A stretch of DNA of 64,000 nucleotides, taken from Jiangella gansuensis DSM 44835 (GTDB lineage: Bacteria; Actinomycetota; Actinomycetes; Jiangellales; Jiangellaceae). This document shows positions 26,243 to 34,238 of the stretch, one piece after another; position 1 is the first letter of the stretch; each line of letters begins with the position of its first letter. The position numbers and the translations under genes are program-made. The DNA lies in NCBI RefSeq assembly GCF_000515395.1, contig NZ_KI911782.1, positions 1,921,827-1,985,826 on the forward strand, written 5' to 3'. Under the pieces are notes generated by a model that saw only the letters and a program-made list of their open reading frames with translations, did not search any database and was not told the origin of the DNA.

Positions 26243-27334
26243 TCAGGTGCGGTACTGGGCGGTGAGTGGGCAGCGGAACGGGTCCGTCGTGGCGTTCTCG
26301 ACGGTGTTGAGGTAGCGGATGATCACGCGGTAGGCGCCCACGAAGCTGGTCTCGGTGTAGCGGACGCCGTGCTTGGCGCAGTGTTCGCGGACGAGGGCCT
26401 GCGCCTTGCGCAGGTTGGGCCGGGGCATGTTGGGGAACAGGTGGTGTTCGATCTGGTAGTTGAGCCCGCCCATGGCGAAGTTGGTGACCCAGCCGCCGCT
26501 GATGTTGCGCGACATCAGCACCTGGCGTTGCAGGAAGTCGATCTTCATGTCGCGCGGGACGATGGGCATGCCGAGGTGGTTGGGCGCGAAGGCGCCGCCG
26601 AGCAGGAGACCGAACACGGCCATCTGGACGCCGAAGAACGCCGCCGCCTTGCCCGGCGGCAGCACGAGCAGCAGCACCGTGATGTATCCGGCGAACCGGC
26701 CGGTGATGAACGTGACTTCCCACCAGCGGTGCTTGAGAGGTTGCCGGCTCATGAGCCGCTGGACGCTCGCGATGTGCAGGGCGAGTCCCATGAACAGCGC
26801 GAGCGGGAAGAAATAGCCCTGCCAGCGGGTGAGGCGCGCCGACAGGCCGCGCCGACTCGCGGCGATGGCGGGGGTGAAGGCGAAGGCGCTGGGCCCGATG
26901 TCGGGGTCCGAGCCCTCCTTGTTCGGGTTGGCGTGATGGCGGCTGTGCTTGATCATCCACCAGCCGTGGCTGAGTCCGACGAACAGCCCTGCCAGCACCC
27001 GGGACATCCAGTCGTTCCAGCGGTGGGATGTGAAGATCTGCCGATGGGCGCTGTCGTGGCCCAGGAAGGTGAGCTGGGCCAGCACGACCCCCAGCCCCGC
27101 GGCGAGCAGGAGCTGGAACCACGAGTCGCCGATGAAGGCGAAGAGCACCCAGATTCCGGCGAAGACCGCGACGGTGCCGATGATCTTGGACCAGTAGTAG
27201 GCGTAGCGGCGGCGCAGGAGGCCGGCGGCCTGAACCTGCTGCGAGAGCTCGGTGTACGTGCTCACGTAGCGCACGCGACGCGGCGCGGTCGTCGTCGCCG
27301 CGGCAGCCGTCCGGCTCGGTGACGTCGTACTCAT
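26243..27334 (-). CDS. Membrane fatty acid desaturase
   Basis: A 363-residue di-iron acyl desaturase of the front-end/acyl-lipid type. Three His boxes are present: HDSAH (93-97), HSRHH (130-134) and QIEHH (294-298) in LNYQIEHHLFPNMPRPNL. The Gln in the third box is typical of front-end (delta-6-like) enzymes. Four membrane helices separate the boxes. No cytochrome b5 domain is fused, so a separate ferredoxin or flavodoxin is needed. ATG 27334 overlaps the DUF5994 stop, giving a two-gene transcript. It would introduce double bonds into membrane lipids, for instance in the cold; position specificity is unproven. Confidence 0.92.
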   Translation of the reverse strand: MSTTSPSRTAAAATTTAPRRVRYVSTYTELSQQVQAAGLLRRRYAYYWSKIIGTVAVFAGIWVLFAFIGDSWFQLLLAAGLGVVLAQLTFLGHDSAHRQIFTSHRWNDWMSRVLAGLFVGLSHGWWMIKHSRHHANPNKEGSDPDIGPSAFAFTPAIAASRRGLSARLTRWQGYFFPLALFMGLALHIASVQRLMSRQPLKHRWWEVTFITGRFAGYITVLLLVLPPGKAAAFFGVQMAVFGLLLGGAFAPNHLGMPIVPRDMKIDFLQRQVLMSRNISGGWVTNFAMGGLNYQIEHHLFPNMPRPNLRKAQALVREHCAKHGVRYTETSFVGAYRVIIRYLNTVENATTDPFRCPLTAQYRT

Positions 27335-27885
27335 GCGGGCCGCCCCGCCGTCGCGACGGGTTGGCGCATCGGCCCGCCCTCGGACTCCCAGGCGGATTCG
27401 GCCACCCGGTCGGCGCGTGCTGCGACCGGTTCCGACAGCGCCGGGGTCTGCAGGTTCGCCTCGGCATCGGCCAGGATCGCGCTGGCGCTGTCGTGATGCT
27501 GGTCCTCTTCGATCCGTGCGAAGACTCGGCCGGCGAGCTGCGGATCGCTCTGCGCGGGCACGACGAGCAGATCCAGCCGGCCCTGGGTGTCGGCGCCGGT
27601 GAGGCTGACCACGTGGGCGTCGATGGTGCGGAACCATCCGAACCGGATGATCTTGCCGGCTACGGGCAGCTTCCTGATCGCACCGTCCCAGGAGTCCCGG
27701 TGGTATGCGACCCGGGTCACGGTGAAGTCGCGTCGCGAGAGTTCGGCCGCCAGCGCCGGCAGTTCCGCGACCAGATCGCGGGAGCGGGGCCACCACGCGC
27801 CGTCGACGGCCCGGAGGTCATGGCCGGTGACAGGGCTGAACACCGCACGAACGGCGGTGTCTGGTTCGGTGTCGGGCAGTCGCAT
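27331..27885 (-). CDS. DUF5994 family protein
   Basis: A 184-residue soluble protein of an actinobacterial family. The family core AVDGAWWPRSRDLVAELPAL is intact, as are VTRVAYHRDSWDGAIRKLPV, GWFRTIDAHVVSLTGADTQG and LDLLVVPAQSDP. The C-terminal 60 residues are variable and charged. The stop overlaps the desaturase start (ATGA), so they are translationally coupled. No function is known for the family. Pairing with a desaturase may reflect membrane or stress response, but that is context only. Confidence 0.85.
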   Translation of the reverse strand: MRLPDTEPDTAVRAVFSPVTGHDLRAVDGAWWPRSRDLVAELPALAAELSRRDFTVTRVAYHRDSWDGAIRKLPVAGKIIRFGWFRTIDAHVVSLTGADTQGRLDLLVVPAQSDPQLAGRVFARIEEDQHHDSASAILADAEANLQTPALSEPVAARADRVAESAWESEGGPMRQPVATAGRPA

Positions 27886-28018
27886 GACTGGGCCTGTCTT
27901 CGGCCTCTACGACCGACCTACATCGTGCCAGCGCGGCTGGAGCCATCAGCGGCTCCGTGTCCAACGCCGCTCCTACTATTTTACCCCGGAATGCCGGGCA
28001 AACCAGCATGACGAACGG

Positions 28019-29227
28019 TCAGCTGATACTGGACGCGCCCAGCTCGTGGCGCGGCTCGGGCCGGCGACCTGGGGCGATGGGACATGGTTCTTCCGCCGAT
28101 GGTGCGGCGATCAACTCTTCGAGTTGCCGGGTGATGGCCGCAGGCGGGATCGGCTGCGGCGCGGCGAACACGCTCAGCAGCGTGTCCACTGACTGTCCGA
28201 CGGTGAACTTCGTGCCGGCGTCCCGGCGAGCGGCGACGGAAAGTGGCCCGGCCGCCACGGCCGCCCGGATCCCCCAGGCGAGCGTCTCGGCGTCGTCGGG
28301 CCTGATCAGGGTCACGCCGCCGCAGTCGGTTTCGGGCAGGCCGCCGTCGTCGGAGGCGACGACCCGGCACCCGGCGTGCTGCGCCTCGATCGAGACGATG
28401 CCGAAGGTCTCGTGCCAGTACTGGCTGTTGGACGGCATCACGACGATGTCGTGTTCGGCCATCAGCGCCGCCATCGTGTCCGGTGTCTTACGGGTGGGGA
28501 CGACCGAGATCCGGGGATGCGCGGCCAGCAGCCCTTCGATGATCTTTCCTTGCGGTTTGTCGGCGCCTGCGGTCGTCGCCACGAAGTCGAGGTCCACGTC
28601 CTGGTCGATGATGTCGATGTGCAGGGTCGAAAGCAGGGTGTAAATGCCCTTCTCCGGGCTCAACCGTCCGGCGAACAGCACCCGGGTCCTGCCACGGGTG
28701 TTGACCGGGCGGGGCTGCGCCGCGAAGCAGGGCTCGGCGAAGGGGTACACGACGCTGATGGTCTGCACGTCGACGTCCAGGAAGCGTGCCCACAGGTCGG
28801 CCGCGTAGCGGCTCGTGGCGATCAGGGCGCGGTCCCTGGTCCCGTCGGCGGCGAACGCCCACTCGCGTTCCCGGATCGGCGGCGGGTTGTGCAGGATCAG
28901 GAACGCCTGCGTCCTGGTCGGCACGATGTGGGGTTCGTTGACGAAGACGACGGTGCCGTCGAGCTCACTGACCTCGGCAAGCGTCGATAGGGACAGGAAT
29001 GGGATGCCGGCGAAGTCGTCGCGGCCGTCGGCGGTGCCCAGGCCGACGGTGACCACCTGCGCCGGCACGCCGCGTCGGTTCAGCTCTCGAACCTGACCGA
29101 CGGTGTAGTTCTCGGAACCGCCGGTGCCGGCCGGCAGCGGGTTACCCGGAGACCAGATGAAGGAAATCAGCTCGTACCACCCCAAGGGCTCGGTGTGTAT
29201 CGGACTCGAACAGGTCGGGGCCGTCAT
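28019..29227 (-). CDS. GT4 family glycosyltransferase
   Basis: A 402-residue GT-B fold enzyme. The N-terminal half has IWSPGNPLPAGTGGSENYTV, the acceptor-domain Gly-rich loop, and LIATSRYAADLWARFLDVDV. The C-terminal half has VLFAGRLSPEKGIYTLLSTL (nucleotide-sugar domain start), the motif WHETFGIVSIEAQHAGCRVV with the conserved E-x7-E-like region, and VASDDGGLPETDCGGVTLI. No membrane segment. It stands alone rather than in a glycan operon. Possible products are a glycolipid, trehalose-like or secondary glycoside. Confidence 0.88.
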   Translation of the reverse strand: MTAPTCSSPIHTEPLGWYELISFIWSPGNPLPAGTGGSENYTVGQVRELNRRGVPAQVVTVGLGTADGRDDFAGIPFLSLSTLAEVSELDGTVVFVNEPHIVPTRTQAFLILHNPPPIREREWAFAADGTRDRALIATSRYAADLWARFLDVDVQTISVVYPFAEPCFAAQPRPVNTRGRTRVLFAGRLSPEKGIYTLLSTLHIDIIDQDVDLDFVATTAGADKPQGKIIEGLLAAHPRISVVPTRKTPDTMAALMAEHDIVVMPSNSQYWHETFGIVSIEAQHAGCRVVASDDGGLPETDCGGVTLIRPDDAETLAWGIRAAVAAGPLSVAARRDAGTKFTVGQSVDTLLSVFAAPQPIPPAAITRQLEELIAAPSAEEPCPIAPGRRPEPRHELGASSIS

Positions 29228-29556
29228 GGCCCCGGCTGCGAGCCCGGACGCGACGACGGTCCGTGAGGACGGACCCGTGCATGGTCGGCCGAGCGTGAGG
29301 GGAGAACTACGTCAACGCTGAAAACACCCGCGGATTCGGGGCAGCGGCGCATCCCGCAACGTTCGATGGAACAACGATCACAGCTACCTGGAGAATAGCA
29401 CGAGCGGCGCTGCCACCAGCCCGAACGACCTGCTCGTCAGCAGGCGTCGGGCTGCTGACGCGGTCGTGGGCCTCGAGCTGATTCCACTCAATCGAGGCAT
29501 TGTGGTGTGTTTCGATCTTGCCAGGCAGCGCCGCTCGGAGGCGATAGTCTGGGTGG
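29228..29556. other. Divergent interval with hairpin and a -10 box
   Basis: No gene was found. GTCAGCAG (29437-29444) pairs with CTGCTGAC (29453-29460) over an 8-base loop, and CCTGCT/AGCAGG (29429-29444) forms an alternative overlapping stem. TAGTCT at 29545-29550 ends 6 bases before the ATG of the small membrane protein, the geometry of a leaderless actinobacterial transcript. The -35 is not convincing. Confidence 0.45.
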
Positions 29557-29715
29557 ATGTTGACACTCGTGGTCGTGTTGCTAGCGATCTGGCTGGTCCT
29601 CTCGATCGTCGGGTTCGCGATCGAGGGCATCTTCTGGCTCGGCGTGATCGGGGTGGTCCTGTTCGTCGCCACGGCGATCATCGCCGTGATCAGGCGCAGG
29701 GCCAGCAGGACGTAG
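29557..29715 (+). CDS. 52-residue hydrophobic membrane protein
   Basis: A short gene of 53 codons including the stop. The peptide has two hydrophobic stretches (LTLVVVLLAIWLVLSIVGFA and GIFWLGVIGVVLFVATAIIA) joined by a short IEG turn, ending in a basic tail IRRRASRT. Small actinobacterial hydrophobic proteins with this pattern are common and usually unstudied. TAGTCT lies exactly 6 bases upstream of the ATG and no ribosome binding site precedes it, so a leaderless mRNA is likely. G/C-ending codons throughout support it as real. Confidence 0.6.
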   Translation: MLTLVVVLLAIWLVLSIVGFAIEGIFWLGVIGVVLFVATAIIAVIRRRASRT

Positions 29716-29753
29716 CCGGCTGCAGCTTCACCCTTCGCCGGGGGTCACCATCC

Positions 29754-30266
29754 TCATCCGGTCACCATGATCTGGGCCGCGGACTCCTTGAGCTTGGCGT
29801 TGGCCCAGCGCATCTGGCGCAGGGTTTCGGGGTGGCACTGCTTCGACAGGTCGAGCAGTTCCTGGTCCTTCATGGCTTGCGCGGTCTGGGCCATGATCTC
29901 CCAGTCGAGGGAGGCGCCGGCGGCCTTCCGGTGGATCTCGCGGAGGTCGCGCAGCAGGAGCAGGCCGGGTTCGTGGTACCGGCCGATGAGTTCGCTGCCT
30001 TTCTGCCGGATCTTGGCGATGACGGTGGCGTCGTCGTCCGGTTCGGGATCGAGCTCGAGGTCGTAGTCGTGTCCGACCTCCGCGAGCCGGCGGACGTGCT
30101 CCTCCGACCAGCGTGCCAGGTCGCGTCCGAGATGGTAGATGTCGTGGTCGGCCTTGTGCCGGTCCGAGACCTGCAGCAATTCGCCGGCGAGGTCGTTCTC
30201 CGCGCGGTGGAGCTCTTCGATGGCCAGCCCGACCTTGTTGCCGACCATGCTGGTCAACCTGTTCAT
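29754..30266 (-). CDS. Helical protein coupled to the molybdoenzyme gene, family unknown
   Basis: A 170-residue, all-helical, soluble protein. Acidic and His residues cluster in helices 1-2: IEELHRAENDLAGELLQVSD, DHDIYHLGRDLARWSEEHVR. A later stretch reads GRYHEPGLLLLRDLREIHR. The pattern resembles a ferritin-like four-helix bundle that could hold metal, but no family was recognised with certainty. ATG 30266 overlaps the stop of the molybdoenzyme gene (ATGA), so both are made from one mRNA. It could be a partner or metal/redox accessory of that enzyme. Confidence 0.7.
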   Translation of the reverse strand: MNRLTSMVGNKVGLAIEELHRAENDLAGELLQVSDRHKADHDIYHLGRDLARWSEEHVRRLAEVGHDYDLELDPEPDDDATVIAKIRQKGSELIGRYHEPGLLLLRDLREIHRKAAGASLDWEIMAQTAQAMKDQELLDLSKQCHPETLRQMRWANAKLKESAAQIMVTG

Positions 30267-32725
30267 CGCGGGCCTCTCTCGGGATCGAGCCGCTCCTCGG
30301 CGTACGCCGTCTGGCCGCCGGTGGTGGCTGGCACGTTCGCGGCGACGGGCCGGGAACCAGTGGTCGTCGGTGCGGGGGAGGGGGAGCCGTCACCGGCTTC
30401 GATGCGCTCGACGCGCGCGGCCGCCGTCTTGAAAAGGGGCTGCTTGGACGCGGGGTCCCAGTCCGTCAGGGTGAGCTCGTTGGCCGCGCGGCCGCCGTTC
30501 GCCGGCTCGTGGCCGCCGGTCGTGTCCCAATAGCCGTAGTGGAACGGCAGGAACAGGGTCCCGCGCCGGATTCCGCTGACGCGGAGGCGGGCGGTCACCG
30601 AGCCGCGTGGCGTGGTCACCCGGATGAAGTCGCCCTCGCCCCACCCCGCCGCATCCGCGTCCTGGGCGGACATCTCCACCCAGACGTCCGGGGCGGCGGC
30701 TTGTAGCTGCGGCGCCCGGCCGGTCTTGGTGCGCGTGTGGAACTGGTACAACGTGCGGCCCGTGATCAGCTGCAGCGGGTACTCGTCGCCGGGCGGCTCG
30801 TGCGGCGGCAGATACTCCGCGGCCTTGATCACCGCCTTCCCGAACGGGTTGAGCGCCTTGTACTCCGTCTCCTCCACGGGTGCGCCGGTCACCATGTCGC
30901 GACCGTAGCTCTCGCAGTAGTCCGGAGCGCTCCAGAAGGCTCCATCGGCATAGAGGCGCTCGGTTCCGTCCGGATGCTCCTCGTCGCACGGCCACTGGAT
31001 GCCGCTGCCGCCACGCAGCTTGTCGTACGTGATGGCGGTGTAGTCACACGGCCGGCCGCGGCTGCACTCCTTCCATGCCTCGAACGCGCCTTCCGGGTCC
31101 GACCACTTCACCAGTGGCGCCCCGTCCTTGTCCGTCAGCTCCAGGCGGTGTGCGAGATCGATCAGGATGTCCAGGTCCGGGCGTGCCTGGCCGGGCGGAT
31201 CAATCGCCTTCTCGGACAGGTGGACGGTGCGGTCGACGTTCGTGAACGTGCCCGTCTTCTCCGCCCACGTGGCCGCCGGGAGCACCACGTCGGCGAGCCG
31301 CGCGGTCTCGGTGAGGTAGAGGTCCTGCACGACGAGGAAGAGCCGCTCCTGCGACAGAATGCTCCGGATCCGGCGCAGCTCCGGCAAGGAGACCGCCGGG
31401 TTGGTGGCCGAGACGTGCAGCCACCGGATCGAGCCGTCCTCGATGTAGCGCATCATCTGCATGAGATGCGTGGGCGGGCTGTAGTGCGGAATCTGTATCG
31501 GGTCGATGTTCCAGACGCGGGCGAGGTCCTCGATGTGGGTGTCGTTGGACCAGTTCCGGAAGCCGGGGAGGTCGCCGTCGGCCCCGCACTCGCGGGTGTT
31601 CTGCGCCGTGGGCTGGCCGTTCATCTGCAGCACCCCGCACCCGGGCTTCCCCAGCATGCCGCGGACGAGGTGCACGTTGTTGACCTGTACCGCCGCGGCC
31701 GTGGCCTGGTGCGACTGGTAGAAGCCCTGCAGCACGGACGACAGCAGCCGCTGCGCGGTCCCGAGCAGGCGAGCGGCCTCGCGTAGCTGGTCAGCCGGCA
31801 CGTCGCAGACCTGTGCGGCACGCTCTACCGTGCACTCCGCGACCATCGTCCGCAGCTCGGCGTAGCCCACCGTGTGCCGCGAGATGTAGTCCTCGTCCAC
31901 CCAGCCGTGCGCGATGATCTCGTGCAGAAGGGCGTTCATCACCATGACGTTCGTGCCGGGCCGCGGGGCGAGGTGGACGGTCGCCTCCCTGGCGACAGGG
32001 GTCTCGCGCGGGTCGACACAGAGGATCCGCGGTGGGTTCGGGCCGGCGAGCCGGTCGAGGATCCGGCTCCACAGGACGACCTGGGTCTCGGCCATGTTGT
32101 GGCCGAACAACGCGATGGTGTCGGCGTGGTCGATGTCGGTGTACGAGCCTGGCTGCCCATCGCACCCGAAGGACTCCTTCAACGCCGCGGCCGCCGTCGC
32201 CGTGCAGAGGCGGGTGTTGCCGTCGACGTGGTTGGTGCCGATGCCGCCGTGCGCCAGCAACCCCAGCGTGTAGTACTCCTCCAGGAACAGCTGGCCGGTG
32301 GTGTAGAACGCGATCGAGCTGGGGCCGCGCTCGGCGAGCAGCTCCTTCGCGCGGCCGGCGACGGCGTCCATGGCGGTGTCCCAGTCGGTCTCCACGAGCT
32401 CGCCGTCGCGGCGGATCAACGGCGCGGTGAGGCGGTCCCGGTGGTGGTTGGCCTGCCAGCCGAAGAGATCCTTCGGGCCGAGCCGCCCGTGGTTCACCCG
32501 GTCGACGGCCCTGCCCCGCACGCCGACGATGCGCCCGTCCTTGACGGCGATGTCCATCGCGTCGCCGTTGGAGTGCAGGATCGAGGCCGACTGAACCCAC
32601 CGGTCCACCTCGTCCTCCGTGACACCCGCCTCGAGGTGGACATCGACCCGCCGGGGCCACGTCTGCTCCTGACCGTACGGCGTTCGAGCTCCCCATGGTT
32701 CCGCGATCCGGTCTCTACCAGGCAT
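30263..32725 (-). CDS. Molybdopterin oxidoreductase (DMSO-reductase family) without N-terminal Fe-S cysteines
   Basis: An 820-residue bis-MGD enzyme related to assimilatory nitrate reductases and formate dehydrogenases. The molybdenum domain is well conserved: GNTRLCTATAAAALKESFG with probable Mo ligand Cys174, LFGHNMAETQVVLW, VDPRETPVAREATVHLAPRP, GKPGCGVLQMNGQPTAQNTR and LADVVLPAATWAEKTGTFTN. The C-terminal MopB-binding barrel (TGRTLYQFHTRTKTGRAPQL) is complete. The N-terminal motif normally Cys-x2-Cys-x3-Cys reads Ser48-x2-His51-x3-Asp55, and the fourth Cys is Gly (NHGRLGPKD). There is no Cys before 174. No Tat signal is seen; cytoplasmic. ATG 32725 is chosen because upstream sequence is not family-like. 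Substrate unknown. Confidence 0.9.
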   Translation of the reverse strand: MPGRDRIAEPWGARTPYGQEQTWPRRVDVHLEAGVTEDEVDRWVQSASILHSNGDAMDIAVKDGRIVGVRGRAVDRVNHGRLGPKDLFGWQANHHRDRLTAPLIRRDGELVETDWDTAMDAVAGRAKELLAERGPSSIAFYTTGQLFLEEYYTLGLLAHGGIGTNHVDGNTRLCTATAAAALKESFGCDGQPGSYTDIDHADTIALFGHNMAETQVVLWSRILDRLAGPNPPRILCVDPRETPVAREATVHLAPRPGTNVMVMNALLHEIIAHGWVDEDYISRHTVGYAELRTMVAECTVERAAQVCDVPADQLREAARLLGTAQRLLSSVLQGFYQSHQATAAAVQVNNVHLVRGMLGKPGCGVLQMNGQPTAQNTRECGADGDLPGFRNWSNDTHIEDLARVWNIDPIQIPHYSPPTHLMQMMRYIEDGSIRWLHVSATNPAVSLPELRRIRSILSQERLFLVVQDLYLTETARLADVVLPAATWAEKTGTFTNVDRTVHLSEKAIDPPGQARPDLDILIDLAHRLELTDKDGAPLVKWSDPEGAFEAWKECSRGRPCDYTAITYDKLRGGSGIQWPCDEEHPDGTERLYADGAFWSAPDYCESYGRDMVTGAPVEETEYKALNPFGKAVIKAAEYLPPHEPPGDEYPLQLITGRTLYQFHTRTKTGRAPQLQAAAPDVWVEMSAQDADAAGWGEGDFIRVTTPRGSVTARLRVSGIRRGTLFLPFHYGYWDTTGGHEPANGGRAANELTLTDWDPASKQPLFKTAAARVERIEAGDGSPSPAPTTTGSRPVAANVPATTGGQTAYAEERLDPERGPR

Positions 32726-32862
32726 GACCACCGCGATACCCAGCGACTGCCGGGCCATGCCGGCCGCAGCCGTGGGCGTCGCGTCCGCCTGGTGCATGGC
32801 CGCGGGCGGCGCGGGTACTCGGCGACGCAGGGACGACGACCAGCACAGCTGAGGAGGACACC

Positions 32863-33266
32863 GTGGTAGTGACCGAGATGTTGCGTACATACCCGAAGAG
32901 CCTCGGCGACGTCGATCGCGACGGTCTGTGGCGTGTATCGAAGCGTGCGTCGAGTGCGCGCAGGCATGTACGGCGTGTGCAGATGCGTGCCTGAGCGAGG
33001 ACAATGTCGCTGAGCTGAGCAAGTGCATCCGGACGAACCTCGATTGCGCCGACATCTGCGAGACGACCGGCCGGGTGCTGTCGAGGCACACCGGCTACGA
33101 CGCCAACATCACCCGGGCGTTGCTGCAGGCCTGCATGACGGTCTGCAGGTCGTGCGCCGATGAATGCGGGCGGCATGCCGACGCCCACGAGCACTGCCGC
33201 ATCTGCGCCGAGGCGTGCCGGCGCTGCGCTGAGGCCTGCGACGCCCTGATGGGCGGCCTCGGCTGA
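32863..33266 (+). pseudogene. Csp-like (DUF326) four-helix copper-binding protein, frameshifted
   Basis: GAGGAGG at 32851 precedes GTG 32863, and the frame reads EMLRTYPKSLGDVDRDGL as in the N-terminus of the DUF326/Csp family. At about 32926 one base (a G after GGTCTG) is missing; past it the protein continues as ACIEACVECAQACTACADAC, IRTNLDCADICETTGRVLSR, LLQACMTVCRSCADECGRHA and CRICAEACRRCAEACDAL. The 13 or more cysteines in CxxxC spacing line a four-helix bundle that stores Cu(I) in known Csp proteins. A shorter product from GTG 32928 would lack helix 1's start. Either a real frameshift or sequencing error. Confidence 0.8.
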
Positions 33267-33272
33267 CGAGGC

Positions 33273-33305
33273 GGCGCCAGGGGTCCACGAGCAACCCCTA
33301 GCGCC
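33273..33305. terminator. Bidirectional hairpin between Csp-like and LLM genes
   Basis: GGCGCCAGGGGT (33273-33284) pairs with ACCCCTAGCGCC (33294-33305) with one mismatch and a 9-base loop. It starts 6 bases after the Csp-like stop and contains the TAG of the minus-strand gene in its right arm, an economical convergent terminator. Confidence 0.65.
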
Positions 33306-34113
33306 CGTTGCGGATGACCGCCAGGACGTCCGGGACGGAGAGGTTCTCGGGGTCGAGTTCGGGCATCCACCAGGTGGCGCCGGCGGCCACGTACGGTGCC
33401 GGGTCGGTGCCGGCCGGTACCGGAACGATCAGGTCGAACGGGCTTGCCGAGTCGGGGTCGCGCTGCTCCCGGACGGCGTGGCTGACCTCGGCGACCTGGT
33501 CCGGGCCGGTGAGACTCACCGGCATGAAGCCGTCGTGGCGGACGGCACGTTCGAGCGGGCGGCGTCGTCCGGCCGTGCCTGCGACCCAGATGGGAATGGT
33601 GGGTTGGGCCGGGCGTGGAAGGAATCGAACGTCGTCGACACGGTGGTGCGTTCCGTCGTGATGAACGGTCTGCCCGGTCCACGCTGCCGTGAGGATGGCC
33701 AGGGATTCGTCGAGCATGTCCGCCCGGATCCGATCGTCGGTCACCTCGCCGAAAGCGGTGAATTCAGCACCGAACCGGTCATGGCCGATGCCCACACCGA
33801 GGACCAGCCGGCCGTTGCTGAGACGGTCCAGCGTCACGGTCTCGCGGGCGACCTTGGCTGGACGGCGCCGGGGTAGAGGCGTCACGAGGGGGCCGATGCG
33901 GACTCGGGTCGTCGCCGCGGCGATCGCCGCCATGACGATCCAGGGATCGGCCGCGCTGCGGACGGGCGGGCGCCATTGCAGGTGATCCCAGACGAAGACG
34001 CCGTCCCAGCCGGCGGCTTCGGCTTCGCGGGCGAGTTCCGTGCAGACGTGAGGATCGGCGAGGTCGTCGAACAGGGGAAGCCAGATCCCGGCCTGGGCGC
34101 GCTGTTGCGTCAT
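33298..34113 (-). CDS. LLM-class flavin-dependent oxidoreductase
   Basis: A 271-residue TIM-barrel flavoprotein of the luciferase-like monooxygenase group. Recognisable parts are GIWLPLFDDLADPHVCTELA, GWDGVFVWDHLQWRPPVRSA, TRVRIGPLVTPLPRRRPAKV and LDRLSNGRLVLGVGIGHDRF, then a flavin-phosphate region IPIWVAGTAGRRRPLERAVR. It is shorter than canonical F420- or FMN-dependent members (about 300-340 residues) but has the core. Whether FMN or F420 is used cannot be told. ATG 34113 is preferred; two upstream Met codons are possible. Confidence 0.88.
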   Translation of the reverse strand: MTQQRAQAGIWLPLFDDLADPHVCTELAREAEAAGWDGVFVWDHLQWRPPVRSAADPWIVMAAIAAATTRVRIGPLVTPLPRRRPAKVARETVTLDRLSNGRLVLGVGIGHDRFGAEFTAFGEVTDDRIRADMLDESLAILTAAWTGQTVHHDGTHHRVDDVRFLPRPAQPTIPIWVAGTAGRRRPLERAVRHDGFMPVSLTGPDQVAEVSHAVREQRDPDSASPFDLIVPVPAGTDPAPYVAAGATWWMPELDPENLSVPDVLAVIRNGR

Positions 34114-34238
34114 GCCCGGCATTGTCGCTGTTGTGGACCATTCTTGGTAGGGCGAGCGCTGCGGAGCGCGCACCGCCTGTCACAACAACCGATCGCGCGG
34201 TGTCTTGAGGCTGAACCCCCTGATGCGGAGGAGAGACG

